This document shows positions 8,588-16,841 of a stretch of 39,276 nt of DNA, one piece after another (position 1 is the stretch's first letter; every line of letters begins with the position of its first letter). The translations under genes were made by a program, and so were the position numbers. The stretch is taken from positions 82,564 to 121,839 of the forward strand of contig JACFOH010000001.1 of the NCBI GenBank assembly GCA_019454405.1. Reading direction: 5' to 3'. Below the pieces are notes generated by a model. The model was not told where the DNA came from and did no database searches. It was given only the letters and a program-made list of their open reading frames with translations. Source of the stretch: Promineifilum sp. (GTDB taxonomy: Bacteria > Chloroflexota > Anaerolineae > Promineifilales > Promineifilaceae).

Positions 8588-10816
8588 ATGCATCAAGATA
8601 CCGTTTTTTCAACAACCGTGGGGAGACACGTGTTGACCATCGCGACCGGCAAGCTGGCCGAACAGGCTGGCGGCGCGGTTACGCTGCAGGTCGGGGAGTC
8701 AATGCTCCTGGCTACGGCGACTATGTCGAAGAGCATCCGCGAAGGACTGGACTTCTTCCCGCTCAGCGTCGATTTCGAAGAGAAAATGTACGCTGCCGGC
8801 CGCATCCCCGGCGGGTTTTTCCGTCGTGAGGGCAAGCCGACCACCGAAGCTGTGTTGACTTCACGCCTGACCGATCGACCGTTGCGGCCGTTATTCCCCG
8901 ACGGCATGCGTAATGAGGTTCAGGTTATTGTCACGACCCTGTCATCCGACAGCGTCTACCATCTGGATATTATGTCTGTCAATGCGGCCAGCGCTGCGCT
9001 GACCATCTCTGACGTGCCCTGGAATGGCCCGATCGGAGCGGTTCGCATTGGTTATATCAATGGCGAGTTTGTTATTGATCCGACCATTCCCGAGATGGCC
9101 GACAGTACGCTTGATCTGCGCATCGCCGGCACGCGCGACGCTATCATCATGGTCGAAGCGGCCGCCGACGAAATCCCCGAGGATCTAATAGTCGAGGCGC
9201 TCGCGTTCGGCCATCAGGCTCTCCAGCCGATCATTACTCTGCTGGAAGAAATGCGCGCTGCTGTTGGTAAAGAGAAGCGTGAGCCGACTATCTCTGAGGT
9301 CGATCCGGCTATCGTTGAAGCGACCAGGAATCGTATCGATAGTCGCATCGCTCAAGTCATCGCCAACACAACCGAACGTGAGGATCGCAACGAGGCTCTC
9401 GACGCCCTTCGTGAAGAGATCGTCGATGGTTTTATGGCGGAAGATGAAGCCCTTGATCCCAAGGACGTACGCGAGGTCTTCTCCGATGAGATTAAGAAGG
9501 CCGTTCGCCACCGCATCCTTTATGATGGAATCCGCCCCGACGGCCGCGATTACACGACCATCCGCCCCCTGTCTTCGGAGGTCGGCATCAGCCCCCGCGC
9601 TCATGGCTCCGGTTTGTTCCAGCGTGGACAGACCCAGGTGTTATCCATCGTTGCCTTGGGCACGCCTCGCGAAGCTCAGAAACTCGATGGTTTGTCGCCT
9701 GAAGATAGCCGTCGCTATATGCACCACTATAATTTCCCGCCGTTCTCTACCGGCGAGACCTGGCCTATGCGCGGGCCGCGCCGCCGCGAGATCGGGCACG
9801 GCGCCCTGGCTGAGAACGCTCTCTTGCCGATGATCCCGTCGGAAGAGGAGTTTCCCTACACCATCCGGGTTGTATCGGAGGTTCTGTCTTCAAACGGCAG
9901 CACCAGCCAGGCCAGCGTCTGTGCCTCCAGTCTGGCCCTGATGGACGCCGGCGTGCCGATCAAGCGGCCGGTCGGTGGCGTAGCTATGGGTCTCGTGACT
10001 GACGGCAATAAGTATGCCGTCCTGACCGATATCCAGGGTATGGAAGATCATCTGGGCGACATGGACTTCAAAGTCGCCGGCAGCAGTGAAGGCATTACTG
10101 CCTTGCAGATGGACATCAAAATAAGCGGCCTCAACATGGACATCATGAAGGAAGCGTTGGAGCAAGCTCGTGTTGGCCGCATGGAGATCCTGGATTCGAT
10201 GCTGCAGACCATCTCTGCCCCGCGCCAAGAACTCAGCCGCTACGCTCCGCGCATGTTGACCATCAAGATCGATCCCGAGAAGATCGGCGCGGTCATCGGT
10301 AAGGGTGGCGCGACGATTCGTGGATTGGAGGAGGAGTTCGAGGTTTCAGTCGACATTCAAGAGGACGGCACGGTCTTTGTGGCCGGCGTCGATGGTTTGA
10401 AGGCCGAGGCGGCGCTCGACCGCATCCATATGTTGACTCATGATCCCGATCTGGGCGAGATTTTCACCGGCAAGGTCGTCCGTCTAACCGATTTCGGCGT
10501 GTTTGTCGAACTGGCGCCCGGCCAGGATGGTATGGTCCATATCTCCCAACTCGCTTCGGAGCATCTGCAGCGTGTTGAGGATGCGGTGCAGATGGGCGAT
10601 GAAATCATGGTCATGGTCACTGACGTCAGCAGCGAGGGCAAGATTCGCCTATCCCGGCGCGCTGTCCTCGAGGGCTGGACGCTGGAAGAGGCCCGCGCTC
10701 AGGATGCTGTTCGCAAGGGCGGCGGTGGACCGCGTGGTGGTAATGGCGACCGTCGCGGTGGCGGCGGTGATCGTCGTGGTGGTGGCGACCGTGGTGGCCG
10801 TCCCCCGCGCCGCTAA
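8588..10816 (+). CDS. pnp: Polyribonucleotide nucleotidyltransferase (PNPase) with an RGG-rich C-terminal tail
   Basis: 742 residues. Two RNase PH-like cores (about 1-230 and 310-545) flank a helical linker. A KH domain follows with the GKGG loop near residues 570-573, then an S1 domain at about 622-692 (GEIFTGKVVRLTDFGVFVEL, VHISQL). The enzyme degrades RNA 3' to 5' with phosphate and can add tails; it acts in the cytoplasm, often in a degradosome. The second core keeps the phosphate/metal region (FPPFSTGE, RREIGHGALAE, the DAGVPI strand and later D residues). The last 33 residues are almost only Gly, Arg and Asp in RGG/RRGGG runs, an unusual extension that could bind RNA. The start is the ATG at 8588, preceded by GAGGTAAG. 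Confidence 0.97.
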   Translation: MHQDTVFSTTVGRHVLTIATGKLAEQAGGAVTLQVGESMLLATATMSKSIREGLDFFPLSVDFEEKMYAAGRIPGGFFRREGKPTTEAVLTSRLTDRPLRPLFPDGMRNEVQVIVTTLSSDSVYHLDIMSVNAASAALTISDVPWNGPIGAVRIGYINGEFVIDPTIPEMADSTLDLRIAGTRDAIIMVEAAADEIPEDLIVEALAFGHQALQPIITLLEEMRAAVGKEKREPTISEVDPAIVEATRNRIDSRIAQVIANTTEREDRNEALDALREEIVDGFMAEDEALDPKDVREVFSDEIKKAVRHRILYDGIRPDGRDYTTIRPLSSEVGISPRAHGSGLFQRGQTQVLSIVALGTPREAQKLDGLSPEDSRRYMHHYNFPPFSTGETWPMRGPRRREIGHGALAENALLPMIPSEEEFPYTIRVVSEVLSSNGSTSQASVCASSLALMDAGVPIKRPVGGVAMGLVTDGNKYAVLTDIQGMEDHLGDMDFKVAGSSEGITALQMDIKISGLNMDIMKEALEQARVGRMEILDSMLQTISAPRQELSRYAPRMLTIKIDPEKIGAVIGKGGATIRGLEEEFEVSVDIQEDGTVFVAGVDGLKAEAALDRIHMLTHDPDLGEIFTGKVVRLTDFGVFVELAPGQDGMVHISQLASEHLQRVEDAVQMGDEIMVMVTDVSSEGKIRLSRRAVLEGWTLEEARAQDAVRKGGGGPRGGNGDRRGGGGDRRGGGDRGGRPPRR

Positions 10817-10834
10817 TTTTAGAAAGATGAGCCA

Positions 10835-10865
10835 GCAGGCTGGCGAGTAGTGTTTGCCAGCCTGC
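10835..10865 (+). terminator. Stem-loop after pnp, possible weak terminator
   Basis: GCAGGCTGGC (10835-10844) and GCCAGCCTGC (10856-10865) form a perfect ten-pair stem with an 11-base loop. The downstream sequence lacks a real T run, so it may protect the pnp mRNA end or terminate only weakly. Confidence 0.5.
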
Positions 10866-10905
10866 CGGTCTTGACTTTAATCCAATGTGTCAGGAGCATC
10901 GCTCT

Positions 10906-12198
10906 ATGAAAAGACTTGGACTGTTCCTCACGCTTCTATTGCTGATTACCACAGCTTGCGGTAATTCCAATAAATCGATGTTGGAGGAGCAAGGAGTTGT
11001 TGAGGGGCCTTCAACGAAGGCGACCCAATCTGCCCCCATTAGCCAGGACGCAGCGCCTGCCGCGACTGAATCATCGGTCGATGATATGCTCGCATCCAGC
11101 GATCTGGCCTCCGGTGATCCGGCGTTGATCCGAGGTCGCGACTGGAAACTCACCCAAGTGACGGATCCGGCGGTGACGATCATCGAATACGCTGATTTTC
11201 AATGTCCGGGCTGCGCCGGATTTGCTCCGGTTTTGCATGAATTAGCCGCCGCCTATCCCGATGACGTACAGGTCGTCTTCCGTTACTTCCCTCTGACGAG
11301 CATCCACCCTAATGCTCACAAATCGGCAGAAGCGGCTGAGGCTGCCGGCGCCCAGGGTAAGTTCTGGGAATATCATGACTTACTGTTTGAACGTCAGGCG
11401 AAGTGGAGCCCCCTGGATGCGGCTGCCGCGCGCGACTTCTTCATCGGCCTGGCAGGCGAGCTAGGTCTTGATGTCGACCGTTTCACCGCTGAATTGGATA
11501 ATGGAACTTATGCTGATTACGTGTCCAGCCTGGAGCGCGAGGCTATTAACCTCGGGTTACCGGGCACGCCATCGGCTATCGTCAACGGCCGGCCCGTCCC
11601 GGGTGAAGGCCTGCCCCGAGATCTGGAAACTTGGGGGAATTTCATAAATGAGGAAAAAGCTATGAAAGATCTGGCTTCCCGCCAATATAAAACCGCGCCG
11701 GAAATGATCATCAATATGGACGCACGATACCTCGCCCACGTCGAGATGGCTTCCGGTAAGACATTCACCATCGAACTGCTGCCGAAATCTGCGCCGCAGA
11801 CGGTTAACAGCTTCGTTTTCCTGGCTCGTAACGGCTGGTTTGATAATGTGACCTTCCACCGCGTTATCCCCGGCTTTGTCGCCCAAACCGGCGATCCCAG
11901 CGGTACCGGCCGCGGTGGTCCTGGTTACTATATTCCCAACGAGATTGATAAGAGTCTATCGCACAACGCTAAAGGCGTGGTCGCCATGGCTAATGCCGGC
12001 CCCAATACCAATGGCAGCCAGTGGTATATCACTTATGGCGATGTGAGCCAGTTGGATGGATCATATACGATCTTCGGCAAGGTCATCGAGGGAATGGATA
12101 TTGTCGAGGGCATCACGCCCCGCGATCCGCAGCGCAATCCTAACGCCCCTGCTGGCGATCTGATTTCGACGATTACTATCGAAGAAATCCTCCCCTAA
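10906..12198 (+). CDS. Lipoprotein fusing a DsbA-like thioredoxin domain to a cyclophilin peptidyl-prolyl isomerase
   Basis: 430 residues. A hydrophobic signal peptide ends at ITTAC (Cys 18), a probable but not ideal lipobox, so the protein is likely tethered outside the membrane. After a linker (20-75) comes a DsbA/DsbG-like domain (about 78-245) with the redox motif C100-P-G-C103 in EYADFQCPGC, the FRYFPL strand, and the cis-Pro loop at T221-P222. A cyclophilin domain fills 268-430 with FHRVIPGF (318-324), catalytic-type R319, F324 and Q327, and NGSQWYI. It should catalyse disulfide exchange and proline isomerisation on exported proteins. The start is the ATG at 10906 behind AGGAG (10892-10896); an earlier in-frame ATG at 10885 would put seven polar residues before the signal peptide. 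Confidence 0.9.
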   Translation: MKRLGLFLTLLLLITTACGNSNKSMLEEQGVVEGPSTKATQSAPISQDAAPAATESSVDDMLASSDLASGDPALIRGRDWKLTQVTDPAVTIIEYADFQCPGCAGFAPVLHELAAAYPDDVQVVFRYFPLTSIHPNAHKSAEAAEAAGAQGKFWEYHDLLFERQAKWSPLDAAAARDFFIGLAGELGLDVDRFTAELDNGTYADYVSSLEREAINLGLPGTPSAIVNGRPVPGEGLPRDLETWGNFINEEKAMKDLASRQYKTAPEMIINMDARYLAHVEMASGKTFTIELLPKSAPQTVNSFVFLARNGWFDNVTFHRVIPGFVAQTGDPSGTGRGGPGYYIPNEIDKSLSHNAKGVVAMANAGPNTNGSQWYITYGDVSQLDGSYTIFGKVIEGMDIVEGITPRDPQRNPNAPAGDLISTITIEEILP

Positions 12199-12211
12199 CC
12201 TATCATTGAAC

Positions 12212-12247
12212 ACCCGGCCGGAAATAACTCCGGCCGGGTTGATTTTA
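12212..12247 (+). terminator. Intrinsic terminator after the DsbA-cyclophilin gene
   Basis: ACCCGGCCGG (12212-12221), loop AAATAACT, CCGGCCGGGT (12230-12239), then TTGATTTT. The ten-pair GC-rich stem is strong. An in-frame ATG at 12206 for the next gene lies inside this element, which is one reason to reject that start. Confidence 0.8.
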
Positions 12248-12262
12248 AAAAAGGGTGCTCAA

Positions 12263-13768
12263 ATGACGCGACGGTCGTTGTCTCCGGCTGAGCCGTTAGT
12301 CGAGCAGAATCGTTACCGGCACCGCAGTCGGATCCAGAGTCGAATTCCTGATTTTGATGAAGTTCGCCCTCGCCTGCCCATTCCGGTGTTCCCCGAAGAC
12401 CCCTGCTGGGAAAGAATGTATTGGGCAGCTTGGGAGTATCTTTGGGGCCGTTTCCGTTTCCCTCGCGAGGATTCCTCCTTGGTCGCCGGCTTCACTCTGC
12501 CCAAGCCTGATGGCAATATCGAAATAGCGACTGCTACGTTGGTTACGCAGCTGTCAGGTTATGTTCCCGGCCCTTTTAGCCTCATTGACTTTCTCGACAA
12601 CTTTTATGCTGCCCAACATGATGATGGCTTTATCTGTCGTGAACTGGATTCGGAGGCAGGCGCGGACTTGTTCTACCCGTTTGACCCAAACAGCACAGGC
12701 CCGAATCTTCTGGCTTTCGCTGAATGGCGTCATTTTCGGCTGACAGGGGATAAGGAGCGCGTCGCTGAGGTTTTCTGGCCTCTATATGCCTATCATCGCT
12801 GGTGTCGGGCAAACCGTACCTGGCCAAATGGCCTCTATTGGACCACCGGCTACGCTTCCACGCTGATTAATCAGGCGCGCGTGCCTGATGGCCAATATCA
12901 TCACCGACATTGGGCCTGGATCGACGCCAGCGCCCAGGCTTCTCTTGATTGTTCGCTACTGGAAAGGATGGCGATTCTGTTAGGTGAGCAGAAGTTGGCC
13001 GAGGAGATCGTCGCCGAGCGCGAGATCTTGCAGCGCGCGATTAATGCGGAGATGTGGAACCGTGACCTTGCTTTCTATCAAGACGTTGGCCCGCATGGCC
13101 AATTCAGTGAGGTCGAAAGCCTGGCAGCTTATTGGACCCTACTGGATGGCCAACTCGTGCCCAAGGAGCGCCTCACGGCGTTTGTCCAGCATCTCCGGGA
13201 CACAGACTCGTTTCGGGCCAAGCATGTTCTACCCAGCATGGCAGCTGATAGCGAGGCTTACGACGGGCAGACTGACGGTGGTTGGCGAGGGGGCGTATGG
13301 CCATCGTTGACCTACATGACCCTGCGCGGCTTGAAGAGCACCGGCCATCATTCGCTTGCCCATGAATTGGCGCTTAATCATGTCGATACCGTTAGTCAGG
13401 TGTTTGAAGAGACGCACCACTTTTGGGAGAGTTACCTGCCGGAAGCTTTGGGGCCTGCGGAGCCTGCTGCAGTTGATCAGACCGGCAAGACGCCATCGGC
13501 CGTTATTGCCATGATCCTCGAAGACATCCTGGGCATTTTTATCGATTGGCCGTTGCGACAGGTAACCTGGCGGCGGTTTCTCGAGCGCGAGCAGCCTTAC
13601 GGTGTCAAGAATCTGCCGCTTGGGAATGAGGGAGTTCTCGATCTGGTTGGCGACGCCGAGACCGTCCGGATACGCTCCGATCTTCCGTTCACTTTCACGG
13701 TTTACCAAGGCCAAGACGTCGTCCAGGCGGCCGTTCCAGCGGGAGAGACTGAGTTCTCGCTAGAGTAG
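12263..13768 (+). CDS. Glycoside hydrolase with (alpha/alpha)6 barrel, MGH1/GH63/trehalase-like
   Basis: 501 residues, no signal peptide, so cytoplasmic. The sequence has the alternating aromatic helices of the (alpha/alpha)6 hydrolases: WERMYWAAWEYLWGRF near the start, GPNLLAFAEWRHFRLTGD, GLYWTTGYASTL, HWAWIDASAQASLDC, DGQTDGGWRGGVWPSLTYM and EETHHFWESYLPEA. This is the layout of mannosylglycerate hydrolase-like, GH63 and trehalase-like enzymes; the Asp of WIDASAQ and an acidic residue of the EETHHFWE block are candidate catalytic residues. The substrate is not determined. The start chosen is the ATG at 12263; an earlier in-frame ATG sits within the preceding terminator. It is followed closely by an EEP protein and a glycosyltransferase, suggesting one transcription unit. 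Confidence 0.72.
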   Translation: MTRRSLSPAEPLVEQNRYRHRSRIQSRIPDFDEVRPRLPIPVFPEDPCWERMYWAAWEYLWGRFRFPREDSSLVAGFTLPKPDGNIEIATATLVTQLSGYVPGPFSLIDFLDNFYAAQHDDGFICRELDSEAGADLFYPFDPNSTGPNLLAFAEWRHFRLTGDKERVAEVFWPLYAYHRWCRANRTWPNGLYWTTGYASTLINQARVPDGQYHHRHWAWIDASAQASLDCSLLERMAILLGEQKLAEEIVAEREILQRAINAEMWNRDLAFYQDVGPHGQFSEVESLAAYWTLLDGQLVPKERLTAFVQHLRDTDSFRAKHVLPSMAADSEAYDGQTDGGWRGGVWPSLTYMTLRGLKSTGHHSLAHELALNHVDTVSQVFEETHHFWESYLPEALGPAEPAAVDQTGKTPSAVIAMILEDILGIFIDWPLRQVTWRRFLEREQPYGVKNLPLGNEGVLDLVGDAETVRIRSDLPFTFTVYQGQDVVQAAVPAGETEFSLE

Positions 13769-13805
13769 ATCGTTTTACCGGTGACTATAGCGGCATTTGT
13801 GTTTC

Positions 13806-14588
13806 ATGTATGGTTTTACAGCGGTCACCCTTAATCTCCGTGGTCGAGCCAACCGGTGGCCGGCGCGCCGGCATCTTCTGGTTGGTCAACTGGTGGACGC
13901 CTTGCCGGATATCGTTGCCTTGCAAGAGATCAGCCTGCCGATTAGCCAAGGAGCATGGTTGGCGCGTCAGGTTAATATCCGACTGACCGGCGACTCACGG
14001 CGACCTTATCGTATCATCCAGGCCCGCTACACCCATCCTCGTCATTTTTTCGAGGCCGTGGGCATCATGACGCGTATGCCTGTTATTTACCACGAAGCGG
14101 TACCATTGGGGTATGGTGGCCAGATGGCGCTCAGGGTCAATATCGAATTGCCGGCGGGCGCTGCTGGTTCTCGGCGTCAGTCGCTTGACTTTGTATCGGT
14201 TCGCCTGCATCATGGTGGGAGCGGTGGGCAAACCCGGCATGAGCAGGTGATGAACCTGGTCGGCCGACTTAATGAGAAACGCCGGGTACCGTTGCAAGTG
14301 GTTGCTGGAGACTTCAATGAGCCTTCGACTGGATATGCGATCGCTCTGATGCGCCAATCATATCGTTCTGCCTATGCTGAAGCTCATGGGCGCGATCCAT
14401 TGGCGACATATCCGACTAACCTGCTGCAACCGCAGCCTGTCTCAGCGGCGTGTCTCGATTATGTATTCATCTCACCTGCGGTGCATCGCGTGACAGCCGC
14501 CTCTATCTTTGCTGATAAAGCGGCTGTTGATGATGATAAATTATATCCTTCTGACCATGTTGGTCTGATTGTTAATCTGGAAGTTTAG
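13806..14588 (+). CDS. Endonuclease/exonuclease/phosphatase (EEP) family protein
   Basis: 260 residues from the ATG at 13806 (an in-frame TTG at 13797 would add three). The fold's metal and catalytic motifs are present in order: TLNLRG (the Asn), IVALQEIS (the Glu), VRLHHGG (the His), VAGDFNEP (Asp and Asn), LDYVFIS and the terminal SDHVGLI (Asp-His). EEP proteins cleave phosphodiesters in DNA, RNA, lipids or small molecules; without closer signatures I cannot choose. No signal peptide is seen, so it should be cytoplasmic. It lies 37 bases after the glycosidase and 7 before the glycosyltransferase. There is no strong ribosome-binding site, in keeping with being internal to an operon. Confidence 0.82.
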   Translation: MYGFTAVTLNLRGRANRWPARRHLLVGQLVDALPDIVALQEISLPISQGAWLARQVNIRLTGDSRRPYRIIQARYTHPRHFFEAVGIMTRMPVIYHEAVPLGYGGQMALRVNIELPAGAAGSRRQSLDFVSVRLHHGGSGGQTRHEQVMNLVGRLNEKRRVPLQVVAGDFNEPSTGYAIALMRQSYRSAYAEAHGRDPLATYPTNLLQPQPVSAACLDYVFISPAVHRVTAASIFADKAAVDDDKLYPSDHVGLIVNLEV

Positions 14589-14595
14589 GTGACGG

Positions 14596-15597
14596 GTGGA
14601 AGATCGTAAAGACTTAATCTCAGTTGTTGCGCCGGTCTATAATGAGGACGCTGTTCTGGACGCACTTTACGAACGCGTCAAGGCGGTGCTGGACGGCGCG
14701 GGGGAGATGTGGGAGCTTGTACTCGTTAACGATGGAAGCCGGGATAATTCAGCCGCGGTTATTGCCCGGCTGCATGAACAGGATCCGCGAGTCAAAGGCA
14801 TCAGCTTCTCTCGTAATTTTGGCTTCCAAATCGCCGCGACAGCTGGACTTGATTTCGCCAGGGGGGATGCGGTGATCCTGACCGACGCCGATCTTCAGGA
14901 CCCTCCTGAGGTTTATCCGGCGATGCTCGAGCAATGGCGCGCAGGCTACGATGTGGTTTACGGCGTGAGAAGCAGCCGTGAAGGCGAGACATGGTTCAAG
15001 CTGGCTACGGCCAAGATCTTCTATCGTCTTATTCATCGCATAACCAGCATCGATATCCCCCTCGATACAGGCGATTTTCGCCTCATGGACCGCCGGGTCA
15101 TCAGTTCGTTGCGTGGTATGAATGAGCGCAATCGCTTCTTGCGCGGCATGGTTCCCTGGATTGGATTCCGCCAGATCGGCGTGACGTATCACCGGGAAGC
15201 ACGCTATGCCGGCGATGCCAAGTTCACCAGCGTGAAGAAAATGCTGCCTTTTGCCCTCGATGCTATCACCAGCTTCTCTTACTTCCCGCTGCAGCTAGCG
15301 ACGATTATGGGTTTCATCACCGCTGCCCTCAGCGTCATCGCGATCCTGGCAGTGATTCTGATTCGTCTTTTGGCTCCACATGAGCCGTTATTGGGGCAGG
15401 CTACGACGCTGGTTGTCGTTCTATTTCTGGGCAGCGTTCAACTCATCAGCCTGGGCATTATCGGTGAGTACCTCGGCCGAATCTATGATGAAGTCAAGGG
15501 CAGACCTCTCTACCTGATCCAGGATAGCTGGGGCCTGGAAGACGCGCCGCTCGGCCGCTTTGCTCCGCCCTCGGCCGTCGGCAATCCCGGCCGATAA
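14596..15597 (+). CDS. GT2 polyprenyl-phosphate glycosyltransferase (DPM1/GtrB-like) with two C-terminal membrane helices
   Basis: 333 residues starting at a GTG. The GT-A catalytic domain has [24 protein letters not shown], the metal site [10 protein letters not shown], and [12 protein letters not shown], the block typical of dolichyl/undecaprenyl-phosphate glycosyltransferases. Two hydrophobic helices follow (about 238-262 and 272-297), as in GtrB/YfdH and ArnC types. Such enzymes load a hexose from a nucleotide sugar onto a polyprenyl phosphate at the inner membrane face for glycan or glycolipid assembly. The sugar cannot be read. It closes the 12263-15597 unit. The stop codon of the EEP gene is only seven bases before the GTG. 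Confidence 0.88.
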   Translation: MEDRKDLISVVAPVYNEDAVLDALYERVKAVLDGAGEMWELVLVNDGSRDNSAAVIARLHEQDPRVKGISFSRNFGFQIAATAGLDFARGDAVILTDADLQDPPEVYPAMLEQWRAGYDVVYGVRSSREGETWFKLATAKIFYRLIHRITSIDIPLDTGDFRLMDRRVISSLRGMNERNRFLRGMVPWIGFRQIGVTYHREARYAGDAKFTSVKKMLPFALDAITSFSYFPLQLATIMGFITAALSVIAILAVILIRLLAPHEPLLGQATTLVVVLFLGSVQLISLGIIGEYLGRIYDEVKGRPLYLIQDSWGLEDAPLGRFAPPSAVGNPGR

Positions 15598-15609
15598 CGG
15601 TCGCGGGAA

Positions 15610-16590
15610 TTAACCGCCGATCTCGGACATCACGCGGTTGAGCGGGATAACGTCCTGGTCTAGTTGATGACCCCAGGGCTTCCACCAGATTCCTTCCTTG
15701 AGGATGTCCATCATCTCGTCATCGGTGGCCCCTGATCGGAGAGGTGTCATCAGGTCGACTTCTTTTTCGCGTAGCAAGCAGAGCCGCAACCGACCGTCGG
15801 CCGTCAGACGGGTTCGGTTACAGCTGGCGCAGAAGGGGTGGCTGACAGAGCTAATGAACCCGATCCGCCCCCGTGCGCCTTCGAGACTCATCAGGCGCGC
15901 TTCGCCATCCAACTCGCCGTTATTTACTGGTGTCAATGGCCCGAGAGCGTGTTCGATTGTTTTGACCATTTCAGGCTCAGTGACGGAGCCGGCCAGCTGG
16001 AAGTCAGACACATCGCCTAGCGGCATCATCTCAATGAATCGGATCTGCCAAGGCTGGTACAAGGTCAGTCGAGCCAGATCGACGAGGTCTTCCTGATCGT
16101 TATAGTTTCGGACGACCACGGCATTGAGCTTGATCTCCAGCCCGGCTTTCTCTGCGGCATGGATACCTCGCCACACGTCTTCAACCTTGCCCCAGCGAGT
16201 CATTTTCTTGAACTTGTCGGCGTCGAGGGTGTCGATACTGATATTGACCCGGCGCATTCCCGCTTCGGCCAGTGGGCCGGCCATCCGATCCAGCAAGACG
16301 CCGTTTGTCGTCATAGCGATCATGTCCACACCGGGCGTTGCGGACATACTCTGCACGATCTCAACGAGATTCGCTCGTACAGTAGGCTCACCACCGGTTA
16401 GACGGAACTTACGAAATCCGATCTTGGTAAATAGTCGTACCAGCCGCAAGATCTCGTCATCCTGAAGCAATTCACTGCGTGGGCGAAAGGTCATGTCTTC
16501 GGGCATGCAGTAAATGCATCGAAGATTACAGCGGTCGGTGAGTGAAATCCGGAGGTAATTAATATTACGGCCAAAACGATCAAAAGCCAT
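15610..16590 (-). CDS. moaA: GTP 3',8-cyclase MoaA, first step of molybdenum cofactor synthesis
   Basis: 326 residues. The radical SAM cluster ligands are C21, C25 and C28 in DRCNLRCIYC; the second 4Fe-4S cluster ligands are C254, C257 and C271 in PFCASCNRTRLT and RLCLL. The SAM-binding GGEPT is present, and the chain ends in the conserved Gly-Gly tail (SEIGG) needed for activity. The enzyme rearranges GTP to 3',8-cyclo-GTP, which MoaC converts to cPMP. No other moa/moe gene lies in this window, so the pathway is scattered; a MOSC protein is 11 kb away. It converges with the glycosyltransferase (12-base gap) and diverges from the LCP gene. A loose promoter is proposed at 16648-16676. Confidence 0.96.
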   Translation of the reverse strand: MAFDRFGRNINYLRISLTDRCNLRCIYCMPEDMTFRPRSELLQDDEILRLVRLFTKIGFRKFRLTGGEPTVRANLVEIVQSMSATPGVDMIAMTTNGVLLDRMAGPLAEAGMRRVNISIDTLDADKFKKMTRWGKVEDVWRGIHAAEKAGLEIKLNAVVVRNYNDQEDLVDLARLTLYQPWQIRFIEMMPLGDVSDFQLAGSVTEPEMVKTIEHALGPLTPVNNGELDGEARLMSLEGARGRIGFISSVSHPFCASCNRTRLTADGRLRLCLLREKEVDLMTPLRSGATDDEMMDILKEGIWWKPWGHQLDQDVIPLNRVMSEIGG

Positions 16591-16647
16591 GAGGTTAACT
16601 TGCCTAAACTAAACTTGCGTCATGGGGCAGGGCGCCCGATGACCATG

Positions 16648-16676
16648 AATCTACCCGATAAACATTGTCTCGTCAA
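16648..16676 (-). promoter_or_regulatory. Candidate moaA promoter
   Basis: On the minus strand TTGACG (16676-16671) and TAGATT (16653-16648) are 17 bases apart, about 58 bases before the moaA start. The -10 match is modest. Confidence 0.35.
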
Positions 16677-16780
16677 TGAGATTTGTTAATAAATATCAAT
16701 TTTATCATAAAAATTTCCGTATGAGAAGTAGCATAATCAGAGGTTACCCGACGGGAACAGACGCGCCATGATAGGCGTCA

Positions 16781-16804
16781 AATGACTATAATATTGTTGT
16801 CATT
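16781..16804 (+). promoter_or_regulatory. -10 region and dyad upstream of the LCP gene
   Basis: A perfect TATAAT (16787-16792) sits between the inverted hexamers AATGAC (16781-16786) and GTCATT (16799-16804), about 50 bases before the LCP start. No -35 is obvious, which would fit an activator- or alternative-sigma-dependent promoter. The right half shares TGTCATTAT with the zwf operator. Confidence 0.4.
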
Positions 16805-16841
16805 ATTAGATGAAAGTTTTCGATAGGATTGGAGTGTCAAG

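Noticed and set aside
12206..12262. Upstream ATG for the MGH1-like glycosidase
   Set aside because: The extension lies within the intrinsic terminator of the previous gene and is not conserved in character; the ATG at 12263 is preferred.
16591..16841. Molybdenum-cofactor riboswitch before moaA
   Set aside because: The sequence has AT-rich promoter-like DNA but no recognisable Moco RNA core.
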